DNA of 64,000 nucleotides from Patiria miniata (taxonomy: Eukaryota > Echinodermata > Asteroidea > Valvatida > Asterinidae). The notes below the pieces were generated by a model. The model was not told where the DNA came from. It searched no databases and saw only the letters and a list, made by a program, of their open reading frames with translations. The translations under genes were made by a program, and so were the position numbers. Location of the stretch: contig NW_024037070.1 in NCBI RefSeq assembly GCF_015706575.1, positions 5,947,874-6,011,873 of the forward strand, in the 5' to 3' direction. Below, piece after piece: positions 22,401-34,375 of the stretch; positions within the stretch are counted from its first letter, which is position 1; every line of letters starts with the position of its first letter.

Positions 22401-22521
22401 CATACCCACCACAGTGTGCCCGGCAGACGTCCATTTCCTTACATTGGTATGCATGTGGATCATTGCTGCATACATGAAAATTGGTTAACTTTCCAGCTAG
22501 GCTGACCCCCCCTGGCTCCCG
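19428..22521. mobile_element. 3.1-kb structure with near-identical 589-bp inverted arms
   Basis: 19428-20016 is the reverse complement of 21933-22521 with only a few differences. The arms start CGGGAGCCAGGGGGG and end TTTTGTATCC. The 1.9-kb centre holds a SINE-tail remnant (about 20550), C homopolymers and a copy of the repeat seen at 997-1150, but no transposase frame. No clean target duplication. Weak inverted similarity continues beyond both ends. Confidence 0.8.
21320..21455. repeat. Dispersed repeat, copy 2
   Basis: Diverged copy of 997-1150, starting GTTTCTGCATTCAATAGGGG and ending near AAATACACAC, within the centre of the 3.1-kb inverted structure. Confidence 0.5.
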
Positions 22522-22810
22522 GTCTATAAGGCTGATGGGAGATTCTATCCCTAGAACTATGATGCCCCGCTGAGCATGGTTCTAGGAGTAGGGAAATTCC
22601 TCATTGGCAAATTTCCCATGTCATGAGCTAAGAGCTGATGGATACTCCAAGCTAGCGCAGAACCAGCCTAAAATAAAAGCCACTGCCAATGTTCAGTGCC
22701 ATGATGATACTTTCGTTAGGCCTACTTCATGTAGTACTAGAGTAGTATAGTGGTGTTCCCTAAGGTGGCACACTTCGACATTTCTCCCAGACTTTCCTTA
22801 TGCAGTATTG

Positions 22811-23934
22811 ATGTTGTGCCCATTCTTGAAAATCACGCATTCTTAAGAATGTGCATGCACATTCTTAAGAATGTGCAACTGGATCCTTGCGCAATCTTCG
22901 CAAAAAATAACTCTTCCAGATTGAGCGCACATTCTTAAGAATGCGCGACAAGATAACGGTCTTGTCGATGCCGAGCACCGGCTGCGCTTGGCAAGTCTAG
23001 CTGCATCCTCGTTCACTGATTCTCAATAATTATACTGTTGCAACGCAAGGCGCTGAAAAGTACATGTAGAGTGGATATGATCAGTATAGGCATATTGATA
23101 TGGGGGGGGGGGGGGGACCGGGAAAAAATAAGAGACATAATAATACTAGTGGAAAGAATTCTGATTTTTGGGATAATAAAAGCAGGGGGGGGGGAACGTA
23201 AGAATGAAGAATGTGAAGAATGAGAATGAATACTGCGACATCCCATCCGGTTCGTTAGTAAAAACGTCATACACGCGCGCACACCACTGATTACTAGCGC
23301 CCATTGGCTGCAAACGCTCGAGCTGCGTTAACTTCCGGTTCCAATCGTGCAGAAAGCACTGGAGGTGACGTCACACTAACGAACCGGATAGTGCTAATGC
23401 TATTTCCCATTTAAATTGCCACCAATTTATTGTTCACACCCCACCATTACGTTGCAGAGCTGGATTCTATCTAGTCAAAAGAGCAATTTTGGCAGCTTCT
23501 GGACATCGTTTTTTTTGTGTGGCATGCATATGATACATACAGGGACTTGTAACTTGTCTAGCCTAAACAAAGCACTTCCCAGACTAGTTCCCAGTCCTCC
23601 GTTATTACAAAACTTCCCATAGTGGGCAGAAAAAAAGCAATAATAATTAACAGGTTTAATTTGATTCAAATTATCGTAGTTATACGAGTACAGAAGCATA
23701 GAACATTTTCTTTCCTCTTTATATAAATTGTTTCCCTTTTAACCGCTATACATTTCATTTAACATAATTATGTCGTGCAATGTTTGTTTAGATTGGGCAA
23801 AATTCATAAATTGTGCACGTGAGAATGAGCGCTCATTCTTAAGAACGCGTGCTCGTTCTTAAGAATGGGCACTCATTCTTAAGAATGCGCGCACATTCTT
23901 AAGATTGCGTGATTTTCAAGAATGGGCACAACAT
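22811..23934. mobile_element. Inverted-end element with CATTCTTAAGAATG iterons
   Basis: Both ends read ATGTTGTGCCCATTCTTGAA inward, followed by AATCACGCA and several palindromic CATTCTTAAGAATG words (three at the left end, about four at the right). The centre holds another short element (23245-23389) and G homopolymers. No coding frame. Confidence 0.7.
23245..23389. mobile_element. 145-bp short element with ATCCGGTTCGTTAGT termini
   Basis: ATCCGGTTCGTTAGT and ACTAACGAACCGGAT are perfect inverted ends. Both flanks carry CGTCA or GACGTCA and AGCGCCCATTGGC-like words shared with the related pieces at 5185, 28084-28106 and 44406-44555. Confidence 0.75.
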
Positions 23935-25228
23935 TGCCAAACCTCTTTGTTGACAAAATTCAAATTAATTCAGTTTAAATTAATATTAATTTATTAGTCA
24001 TGTTAGTATTACCTTAATAATTCTCGCTCTTGAACCTTTGTGAACTTTTTCAATGTCATGACATTTAGTCCAAAATTCAAAAACGATGACGTCCGGAAAT
24101 AGCACAATTCAAGCAAGAACAAATCCTATGAAAAATTCACATTAGGCCCCTAACAATATAAATTTCTTTAAAGTTGATAAATTCTGAGAAATAATTATTG
24201 TGTCCCCTCACATACCCAACTACATTTTGTCCGAAAATTAATATCTTATTTTTAGGCGTATTTTAATAAAAAGGTTGTGCACTTCCAACAAACGTTCGGG
24301 CAAGATTACCAAAATAATACCATATGCGAAGTTCACTAATTTTCCTCTGAGGCTCTGTATTGACTAACAAGCCCCCAGATAGCAATTTCATGTCATCAAA
24401 GTCAATTTGAGCAGTGACTGAGTGAGTGAGAAAATACAAGCACTTTCTTAGATTAGAAAACACTTAGAATTGTTCAGTCCACTCTCAATAGGGTTTGTAC
24501 ACAGAGTGTTGAGTGAACTTCGTATATCGCGTATATGGAAATCTTTCCCCATTGAGGACAACATTCACACTGATTTAATTTTAAAGACTCTCTATTCCTA
24601 CCTTTAAAAGGCACGCATCACTTCGCGCCGCACTTGCACTGCGTCAGTTTTCACATAACTTCATGACATGCATGAAGTTTGAGTTTGACATGTCGACAGT
24701 CTGTCTGCTGATTGGTGGTGAATTCGCGAATGGGTTCCTTATTGAAAATTCGCACACGGGCCAAAAGAAATTCACTCGCTGAGGATCGGGGAATCAAAAA
24801 CCAACTTCAAAAACGTCTGACAAATTTACCCGACGACTAACAAGGACCCAACCGCCTAGCAAACCACGGCAAACTGTCTGAAAAATAGCCCTCACCCCAA
24901 ATCCACATCACTATGGACTTGAAGACGTTTCAGTTTATGATACTAGTATAAAAAAACCTCAAATTACATTAATGCGCCTCAATTGTTTCCCCCACTCCTC
25001 CACGTGTTCATTCAATCGTGCAGCTATAAAAAAGCCCCCAAAATATGCAATTTGGCAAAATCTGTAGCCGGTACAGCCACGGCTTATTTGAATGGCCCTT
25101 CTTGTTTTATATAAAGAAAAACATCAACTTTACACGCCATCGTCTTTAAAAAGTAAGTTTTTTTTCTTCTGGTAACTCCATGATTTGACCATCTTGCTCC
25201 TCCATGAGTTTGACCATGGTGACCTCCA

Positions 25229-25806
25229 TGCTTAAAGAGAATGTACAACATTGGTTTTTGCTGTAATTATCAGAAATGAACTATTTGAAGTTAGTATAAT
25301 ACAAGGTGAGTAAAAAAAACCGGCCGAAACCCAAATGTAGGGACTATTGTTTTATTGAAGTTCTGCATGATAGCACTTTCAAAATCTAGGATATGAAAGC
25401 CCAATTCATAAACTTTGTTGTAGTACAAGAATCATTCAAATCATTCATGTATAGTACTTTTCAAGTTACGGAATTTTAAACACAACCGTTTTATAATTAG
25501 GGTTCTGTCCCGCACGGATCTCCAAAAAGTTCAGTGTTCTTTCAGCAGAACCATGGAGGAAGGAATAGACCGAAAACAAATCACATGATAGGGATGTGTG
25601 TGTGAATTGTTTTCGTTTTGCTGAAAGAACACACACTTTTTTGTGATCCGTGGACAGAACTTTAAAACGGTGGTTGTGTTTAAAATTCCGTAACTTCATT
25701 GAAAAGTACATGAGTGATTTGAATGATTAAAAGAAAGTCATTTACCAACATCCTAGTAAGGTATTTCGTAAAAATCTGGTAGTTTTGTTTTTTGATATTT
25801 GCAAAA
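25229..25806. mobile_element. Diverged TTAAAGGG-family copy carrying a nested GGTGAGTAAAA element
   Basis: The left end (CTTAAAGAGAATGTACAACATT) and right part (GGTATTTCGTAAAAATCTGG) match the intact copy at 32042-32568. From TACAAGGTGAGTAAAA at about 25303 a second element interrupts it, with inverted blocks around GTTACGGAATTTTAAACACA (about 25460 and 25685). Confidence 0.55.
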
Positions 25807-26165
25807 AATCGATCGAGAAAGAAAAGAGAAAAATATCTGCATTTTCTCGAATGAGCCTGCTGGGTATTTTCCCCCTTCTTCTTGTATTTTTTTTTTCAAT
25901 TACTTTAATTTACTTCAATTCAAAACTGAATCTCAATTTTAAGTTATTCCCTTTGAGTTTGACACACCCACCCACAATTCCAAAGATCGAAACTTTTTAA
26001 CATTGGCTATTCTGAATTGCCCAAAGCAGTTTTACTCAAAATTGAATGTTTCCGTTGGCTCATGGGTCGTTTAATCATTCGAAATCCGGCGATGGTGCAG
26101 ATCCAAAAACTGAATTAGATCTTGCCATTCGAGAACGGGCAAAATTATCAATTTGTCAGGAAAGC

Positions 26166-26195
26166 AACATGGCGGCCCCCAATGTAAATGCATGA
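26166..26195 (+). promoter_or_regulatory. YY1-like site overlapping a short upstream ORF before BOLA3
   Basis: The sequence AACATGGCGGC at 26166-26176 fits the YY1 core (AANATGGCGGC), often found near start sites of housekeeping and mitochondrial genes. Its ATG opens an eight-codon frame ending in TGA at 26195, 63 bases before the BOLA3 start codon. Whether this lies in the transcript is not known; if it does, it is a small upstream ORF. Confidence 0.4.
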
Positions 26196-26257
26196 ATTTT
26201 ACAGCTGAGTTTTAATAATTTTATATTTAGTTATCATCTTTAAAAAAAGTGATCAAC

Positions 26258-29200
26258 ATGCTTCGAAGACTTTTAAACGGACGATTGGTAAGTTGAGTCC
26301 TCACAAATCACAAAAATGAAATAAATAAAATGAAATGAAATATTTTTTTAACCGATATTCGACTAGCATGACTAGACCCGTGAACGTGGCGTGACAGTTG
26401 TTTACTCGCCACGTCTAATCGGCATGCTCAGTAACGTCATACACGCGCCACAAGCGCCCATTGGATGATGAATGTCGGTCACTTCGGCACCTCGCCAACT
26501 CGGCACCTGCCAACTCGGCACCTTGCCAACTCGGCACCTTGTCAACTCGGCACCTTGCCAACTCGGCACCTAGCCAACTCGGCACCCGAATTTTGCCTCT
26601 TTCTCCCGACTTCCAACTCGGCACTTGACCTCCTGGTCCGTCCCCAAATAATCAGTTAATTGTCCCACTTTTCTTTGAAAAAGTCCCTGAAATCGTTACT
26701 TTCTGGTCTAAGATTTTTTTTTTTTTTTTAGGGGGGCGCGCACATGAGGTCGAAGCAAATCAGCAGGGTGGGTCCTTTCCTCATGAGTGCCAATAAAATA
26801 ACCGTGTGCTTTGCGCGGAGTAGTGGAAACCATCAGGGGTATTCTGCAATTAGTACTCCCGATCAAATTAGAATCAAGATTTTTTTTAATTACTAACATG
26901 ACTAAGTAAGAAATGACGTTGTCAATTCCATGTCAACCCATGGAGCAAGGAACATACAGAAGGAGTTAAAACTCCTGGGCGATTAACATTTTTGACCATT
27001 ATCATTCCAATCCCACGGGAATGTCCATAGCCATGATAGCTAAAGCATTGTGACCTCAAGCCTGGACCATTCATTGTGTGACTGCACACGATGATCGTCG
27101 CCGCCTTTTAGTAGGTAACCAAGTCATTTCACGTCGTTGCTCTTTTTTGAAAAAAAATCTATTTTAGGTTTTAACAAATGCGCAGTTGTTAAATGGGAGT
27201 TATGAAATCAAGTTATCGATGTGCAGTTGTTGGTCCTTCAAAGCGCTATCTGTTCCTGTCATTTGAAGATGAATTAATTTGTTTTCCAAAAAGTTGTTAT
27301 GGATTTTTGATTTTTTTTTATTGGCAATACATCATTTATAAAATATGACATTTTGGGAAATTTCCTAAGGTTTCCGACAGAAAGGATAGAGCATATTTTG
27401 TTTGTCATGAAATGATCGTTTCAGAAATGTTGACCACATTGTGGACCAGTGTGAGCCAACTCCGAACAAACGCTTTCAAAATCAATCATTTTGGGCGATG
27501 TATGACAAGTGCGCCAGCGTGTTACCAAAGTGCTATCCACAAATCAGTGCAAACTCTTTCTTCTTGCTTTAGTTAGCACGGATCTCAATAGGGTAGTGAG
27601 CAACTGAGTATGCCGCCATGCAGGTGCTTACTATTGTTGCTTTCGAGGACAGTGACGATCATAATAACTTTGAAGTAGGCCTACATGTAGTGGAGTGTTC
27701 TGACTCTTTCTGTTCCTTGCCCCATGGTCAACCTAAAGCAGACTTCTCTTAAAGTAATGACACCCTTTTTGTAATTTTTGAACAGTTGCTTGGGGTAGAA
27801 ATGACAATTTTGCTATGCGGTTTGCAGGCCGGTTGGTGCCGTGCAGCGCGACTTGCATGCTCAGGGTACATCGCGCGGTGATCACCATCTTTAATTTTTT
27901 AATTTCCCTCAAAAATTCAAAACCCTGCCCTGATCTATGACATACCTATATGTTCTTAATGTCGCCAACTAGTTTGGTAGGTCAAATAATTAAAAAATGG
28001 ATTTTGTTCCCTTTTTGGAACTGGGCCCGTAGATACTAGATCGCCACTTAGTGGGCAGTGGGTGTGGTTTAAACTGACGTGACGTCACACTAACGAACCG
28101 GATAGGGCCTACTTTAGTATAAATGATAGCCCTAGGCTAGTCTGAGAATGGTAGCTAGGAGTCTACAAATCGCCTTTTTTAACATTTGGACATGGTCTGG
28201 CGATCACAATTTACTGACGACGGCATGGCATTTGCTCAATTTTTGGTCAAATATTTTGGGTTAATTTTCAGGGACAGACAGACAGACAGACTGCCAGTGC
28301 CAGAGCACAAAAACCTGCCAACATCCATGAATAATGACTCTGAGTTTTTGTTTTTATTGACATTTTAGCATCTCATATCAAGATGGCGAGGCCTGTCGGA
28401 CAATCTGGCATTAACAGAGGGAGAGCTTCAACTGAAGGGTATCCTAGAAGCAAGGTTCCCCAAGGCTACCCTGATCCAAGTGCAAGATGTGTCAGGTACG
28501 GAAGAAAAAATATTATTCCAAAAACTTACTTGACAAAGTAAATTGTTTAGACCAAGCATCAATGTTTTAAAGGGCTCATATACACACAATGTATTTTTAA
28601 ATAAATTAATTCAGTTTAACGTGCACCTTTGTATTCAATTTAATCCGATTTTCAATTTTCATTTTGCCATTTTCAAGGGTATTTTGGTGTCTTTTTGGTT
28701 TTTATGTTATGTAAATTTCCATATTTGTTAGCAAATGTGTGATATCATTGCAGGGAGAAACCTCCAAGTCACAGTTATTGCAGCACAAAAAAAGTTACCA
28801 GAATTTTGGATGTTTTGCTGTCGTCAATTCATCCGTTCTTTGGTAATTTTGTTGTTGTGTCAGTGCATACGGTAGCTGTAAGCCAGTGAGCCAACTTTTC
28901 AAACAGATATTTTCAACCCTAACTCCCCAAGCCTTTTAGCCTCAATCCTGCAAAATCCTCCAATTGGCCTCATAGAACAATATTTTAGCACATAGCCTCA
29001 ATCCTGCAAATTCCTCCATTACTTCTTGAATATGGTCCGTGGAGGGGTGAGGGGCGACCACTGCCTGAATCCTGCAAAATCCTGCGGCAGGGACTGTCAA
29101 TATGTTGAGGCTTGGCCAGTGACATCCTGGAGCAGTACAGAGAATTTCAAGCATAATCCAGACCTATTGAAATGCATGGCTGAGCAAAAACAAAACAAGG

Positions 29201-32200
29201 TGCCCAAGGCCTTGACAAAGTACATCCTACAAAATAGTAATGCACTTTTGCCCTGTACATGTAACCGCAATCCTCCAAATTCCTCCACTTTGGCAAAGAG
29301 GATTTTAAAGGATTCAGGGTGGTTAGTGTTAAATATTGGAAGTCCTTGACAATATTTGGATAACTTTTTGCTCATTTTGTTCAGCTGCAGTTTTCAAGCA
29401 AAGGCCTTGGTCGTTACAGCTGTTTAAACAATCAATGCTAATAGAAACTGCACCTTTTCAAAGAACTTCTGTCCCATTGCCAGTTGGTCAGTCCACTGTT
29501 GTCTTTGCTGCCCACAGGGTTTTTCCAAATCCTTGGCATCAAGGAAGTTCATAAGGCCTTGACCCACCTTGGAAAGTCCCAGGAATTTCTGGGAATTGTA
29601 ATGAGTTGTCCCAGAGAGTTCTGAAGACAAGTTTGAAATTTTTGTTATTGTTAAGGACAGTCCTACATGTAGAGAAGAAGCTTTTTGGCAAAAATCCAAA
29701 ATAAAAGTAATAAGAGTAATAAAATAAACCAGCTTTTTCGTCCCCTGTCAGCTTTCTTTTTTCCGCTCGCCTCCTTTTAAATAAAAAAAAAAAAATACAT
29801 GTGCAAAATATTGTGCAGAAAGTCGAGAAAATGGAACAATCCATCTGCAATCTTGGGAAATCCACCATTTTGGAAAAAAAACAGAAAAGAAAAAAAAAAG
29901 CCCGCCTCCTTCTTTTAAAAAACCTGGATGAGAAACTAGTTAATTACTTTACTCGGCCTTAGTTGAGAATCAGTCAAGAGCCAGTAGAAACCCCATACCG
30001 GTAGCAGGCATTTTGGTTGGAACCTGAATTATTGTCTGTGCTTTACCAAGCTCCTTGAAATCGGCCGCAGATGGTATCATCCCATATTTTTTTGTTGCAT
30101 GCTTGAAGATTGCTTTTGTTTTTAAATTCTAGGAGGTTGTGGGGCAATGTATCAGGTCAACATCGAATCTGAAGACTTTGCGGGCAAGAGGACCCTGCAG
30201 CAACATCGCATGGTCACCCAGGTCCGTCCCTTTAAGTTATTACCTTATTAATGTTTACTCCTTAGATACTCATGCACTCCTTTCTCCATGTAAACCACCC
30301 CTTTCACAATTTTTTCCGGAAAGTAGAGGTCAAAGGTCATCTTGGGTCGTTGTTAAAAGAAACAATTGTTTAATTTGCTTCAGATTTATTGTATTATTGT
30401 TCCTTAAACCAGCAAAAATTAATTTTTTTGGCAAATGATGTCACTTTAATATCTAAAACAACAGAAGTAAAAGCAGAAAATAAATAATTGTGATGAGTGC
30501 CTTGCTTGAACGTTCCTCATTAAATGTGTACTAGGTATTTCATGTACATGTACATGTACTTAGTGGCAGATCCATGGAGTTCGAAAACTGAACCCTTTCC
30601 ACCCTGCTTTTGTGTCATGAACAGGGGGGAACAGGGGCCATGCCCCCCCCCCCTTCTTAAACAAAAATTCATATTTTTTGTTTAGTAACATAACAAAATA
30701 CCGGTAGGCAGCAATTGCGTACACCAACCACAAAACTCAACAAAAGCAATACATTTGCATCTTCTCCTCTTGCTTTTCGTATTAAATTTGGGGCGGAAAA
30801 TTGTTGGACCCACCTTTTTAGGAACAACACAAATTTTGGCCTCCCCCCCAAAGGAAATGTGTTCTGGATCCGGCCTTGTTCCCCCCCCCCCCCCCCCCCA
30901 GCTGATGAAAAACACCGCCCAGTGTCGGGTGGTGTTAAATCTCATCTGCATAAACAGCACCCCCAGGTGCGACAAGGTTGTAATGGTGGACGGACTTTGA
31001 TTTAATTGACAGGATTTACCACTTGTGTGCAAAGGAAATGTATGGTTTCTTGCCTGCCATCTGCAGATGGAAAACACATAGAGGGCGCTCATAAATATGA
31101 CGTCATTACATGACATTGTCAGCCGCGCCTAACATGCCTAAGCAACTAATCTTTGGTTCATTAGAATATTCATGATTTGTGCACCAGGATGTGAAAAAAA
31201 GATTAGAAAAAGGACAAAGTGTAGTTTTGTATGCATTGATATTTGCCGTAGGGTTATCGGCAGTGGAGCACACAACATTGCTTTCATTGTTGAGATCTAT
31301 TGATATCTATTGATGGCGTACTACACCTGCGGTTTTAATAGCTTTAATACCTTCATTGTTTGCATTGTTGAGTTACAGTGTGGGTATTTCCCTGTCGTTT
31401 CTCTCATCATCCCCCGCCGTGTCCGACGACAGGTGTCTGCCACGACCGACCAATCACAGACCGGCAAAGTTACGTAGATATCCTGGGGATTTTTTTGGGA
31501 TCAATGTTCTGTTTGCTTTTGCAGTGCAACATCAATACAAACATCAAAGCGATTCTTTTCAATATTTTTTTCACACCATTTTTGGTTTCCTGTTTGAACG
31601 TTTTGTGTAGTGATTGAATGTCTCTTCATTGAATTTGTTTCTTTATTTGGACAAAAAGGAAAAGCGCTTTGTCTGTTGCAATGAAGGGATTTTACCTCCC
31701 AAGGTTTTCTGTCGGTCCAGGATTTGTCCAATTTGTTGGAAAGTTAATAGAGTGATTTTCTATTGACCATGTGACCTTATTTTGCAAAGTTGGATATTGT
31801 GGTCGTGTGATGCCAACTTTCAGGAAGCGGTTCTCTTCTGCACTGCATGTATATCTCTTGAAATATCAGTTGATTAATTTATTGTGATCTTTAAAGAGGG
31901 TAGTCCATTTCAGTTTAAAAAAACTGCTTTTCGAAGGTGCCCTCTATGTAATAATAAAAATTGCATCAAATAACAAACATATTAACTGTGCAACATTAAA
32001 GTACAATGTTCAAGAGTTAAGGATTGCACAAAAGATGACACTTAAAGGGAATGTACAACATTTGCTTTTGCTGCAATTTTCAGAAATAAATGGATTTGGA
32101 GGAATAGTATGTTATAGCCAATATTGTTACACTGACTTGTTTCATGTTTTGGGTTCGTATATATGCTGGAAAAACCAAGAAACCAATCATATTCTTGTAG

Positions 32201-33941
32201 TCTAGTTCCCCGACCCCACTTAAGATGAAACGGAGCAATTTATAGACTTTGGGGAATTGTAAGATCAGAGAATCAGTCTAGCAGGGTTGTAGTCTTCACA
32301 GGTGTGTAATCAATTGCACAGAAAATGCAGATGAACTAAATATAAAAAAAGGAAGGAGCACTTTTTGAAAAAAGCTCGTTTTCTCCAACGCTGGTCGGCC
32401 GACCAGCGTAGGAAAATTACAGTTTTTCTTGAAAATGTCAGCACACCAGGAGCCACAACTTTACTGGATGCTTTAGACTGTCATTCCCAAACAATCCAGT
32501 AAGATATTTCGTGACAAATTTGATCATTTCGTTTTTTGATGTTTGCAAATGTTGTATCTTCCCTTTAACAACCAAAAAAGTATACCGGTACTCAAATAAA
32601 ATGTGCGAGGAAAACAAAGCAGAACATGGAAAAAACAAATATAAGAAATACATTTAACATACAGACAGAACTACTGTCATCACAGGTAGAGGGGAAAAAA
32701 CTGCAGTGAGCAATATAATTGCATAGCAATCTACCATACACCCTTCATGTATACCGCAAAAACACACCTCTGCATGGCAATTGGAATCGTAAACCATGCA
32801 AAGGGGAAAGTGCTCATTATACTGAAATATCAGTGATGTGGTACACGGTACCCTGTGGAGACATGCATTGTGCATAATAGGGAACAAAAGATTGTATGCG
32901 TTGCCACAGGGCAATTTCTATCGGCGAATGTCTCCACAAGGTTTAACAAAATAGATATATGGATTTTACTCAGAAAGTAGGAATTTCCAAGGTGTGTTGC
33001 TCAGTCGCAAATTGAAGTATTTTATGTAAGGGATATTAAGTCCAAATTTCAGCCCAGGAAATTAATTCTGGTTAAAATAGGAGAATTTTGAAACCACAGT
33101 TTCAAACTCTAAAATTTTAGTACATGAGAACAAAGAAATGACTCCACAAGGATACAAATTCCAGTATGTGTGGTTTAAAAGTGTTGACATAAACTGTTAA
33201 ATGTGAAAAAAATAACATGCAAAAGATACCTAAATGTTTGGGTTGCCTGCACAGGGTGACAGGTGGTGCAAAAAGAAGGAAACCCACTTTAGACAGCAAT
33301 TTTCACCTACTTGTTGAGCATATTTCAAAAATTCAATTTAATGGTATTAAAATATTGATCTTGAAACATAAGTCAAGAAATGAAAATGATTGCAAATGCA
33401 TATTTTGTCTCTGAGATATGGTAGTTTTAAAATTTCATGTGCCAAACCTGTTTGTCCACGGACGGCTTTGTTCCATTCGCTTGACTGAGCTCCGGAGCTT
33501 GATTTGAAGAAAAACAAACAACTACACTAGACTTACGAGTGGACAACAGTGATTTTGGTGACTTGTATTCAAATTAGCATAATAACACTATTCTTGCAAT
33601 TTTTTTGAAGATTTTTTTCACCTCGCATGGTTGAAGAGCTATACTTCACTACATTATAAAAAAAAAACAGTTCAAATACCTTAAGTAAGCACCGTAGGTT
33701 AAAATTCCTGTCAAAAGTGGGTTTCCTTCTTTTTGCACCACCCTGTATGTTACATGTTGGTGAAATTAACCATCTGAAACTGAATCCTAGCTGTCATTTT
33801 TTTTTTTAAATTTAGTTTTTTTCTTTCCTTTCTCTTCTTCCTGTTTTTTCTTTCTAGGCTTTAGCTGAAGAAGTCAAACAGATGCACGGCTTGAGAATAT
33901 CTACATCTGTACCAGAAAAGACCGACACAAGCCCCAGGTGA
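26258..33941 (+). CDS. BOLA3: BolA family member 3, mitochondrial iron-sulfur cluster factor
   Basis: Four exons, 26258-26287, 28369-28495, 30133-30221 and 33858-33941, join in frame to 109 residues, close to the human protein (107). The first exon encodes only MLRRLLNGRL, the start of a basic amphipathic mitochondrial presequence that continues HLISRWRGL. The BolA fold follows: a LTEGELQLKGILEARFP helix, then GCGAMYQVNIESEDF, then a QQHRMV motif and a final MHGLRISTSVP block. The two residues used by BOLA3 to bind a shared [2Fe-2S] cluster with glutaredoxin 5 are present as C55 and H92. In other animals BOLA3 helps pass clusters to lipoyl synthase and respiratory complexes in the matrix; that role is inferred here from homology. 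Introns are large (2.1, 1.6 and 3.6 kb) and full of short mobile elements. The extra C-terminal EKTDTSPR is slightly longer than in mammals. Confidence 0.97.
26486..26612. repeat. Minisatellite, 15-16 bp unit (AACTCGGCACCTTGCC)
   Basis: About eight copies of CCAACTCGGCACCTTG with small changes. It lies in the first intron of BOLA3, about 200 bases after exon 1. Confidence 0.85.
28568..28912. repeat. Dispersed repeat, second copy of the 13948-14420 family
   Basis: Shares CACCTTTGT, TTTGCCATTTTCAAGGGTAT, GAGAAACCTC and AGTGAGCCAACTTTTC-like words in the same order, with moderate divergence. It is in the second intron of BOLA3. Confidence 0.6.
28913..29332. mobile_element. Second, diverged CCCTAAC-terminal element
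   Basis: Left end TTCAACCCTAACTCC, right end GGTTAGTGTTAA, with AATCCTGCAAAATCCTCC words inside that match the family at 13109-13506. The left TTAA has become TTCA. Confidence 0.5.
30560..30905. repeat. Homopolymer-rich repeat remnant
   Basis: Contains two long C runs and the words GTACACCAACCA and GTTGGACCCACCTTTTTAGG. A relative lies at 20814-21130 in the 3.1-kb inverted structure. No frame. It is in the third intron of BOLA3. Confidence 0.4.
32042..32568. mobile_element. piggyBac-like TTAA element with central 20-bp palindrome
   Basis: Ends are TTAAAGGGAATGTACAACAT and TGTTGTATCTTCCCTTTAA. The centre holds the perfect palindrome GCTGGTCGGCCGACCAGC (32390-32407). The same layout recurs at 39678-40206 in the other orientation. 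It is in the third intron of BOLA3. Confidence 0.75.
33249..33752. mobile_element. Short element with GGTGCAAAAAGAAGGAAACC inverted ends
   Basis: ACAGGGTGACAGGTGGTGCA continues as AAAAGAAGGAAACCCACTTT at the left. The right end is its reverse complement ending CACCACCCTGTATG. About 500 bp, no coding frame, about 110 bases before BOLA3 exon 4. Confidence 0.7.
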
Positions 33942-34129
33942 TAAACGAAATGGCAGTGTCGGTGTTTTCCTGTAAAAAAACCAAAAACTTTTAGAAAGTG
34001 TGTGAACAAAATCTCCACCTTGACAGCTGAACAAAATGCGGCCGTAATTTCACGGCTGCAAAAATATCGGCACCATCGAAACTAACTGCCTTTTTGGAAT
34101 GTACATAGGGATACATGTGAATTTTTTTG

Positions 34130-34375
34130 TTTTGCCGAAAGAACTTGTACCTTTTTTGTGATCTGTGGACAGAACTTTAAATGGCCTTTGTGTTCAAAAC
34201 TCCGTAACTTGAAAAGGACGTGGGTGATTTGAATGACTCTTGTGCTAAAAGAAAGCTCGTTGATTGGGTTTTCTTATCCTACTGGTAGATTTTGTGCTAC
34301 AGGCAAAACTTCATTCAAAAATTGGTCCTGCCATTTGGGATGCATTTGTTTTTTACTCACCCTGTAGTTCTGATT
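34130..34375. repeat. Fragment of the GGTGAGTAAAA element family
   Basis: TTTTTGTGATCTGTGGACAG and AACTCCGTAACTTGAAAAGG match the nested element near 25303-25760, and the right end TTTTTACTCACCCTGTA is its inverted terminus. Confidence 0.5.

Noticed and set aside
19428-22521. Polinton-like or LTR-type element
   Set aside because: Arms are inverted, not direct. The span is only 3.1 kb and no viral-type gene is seen.
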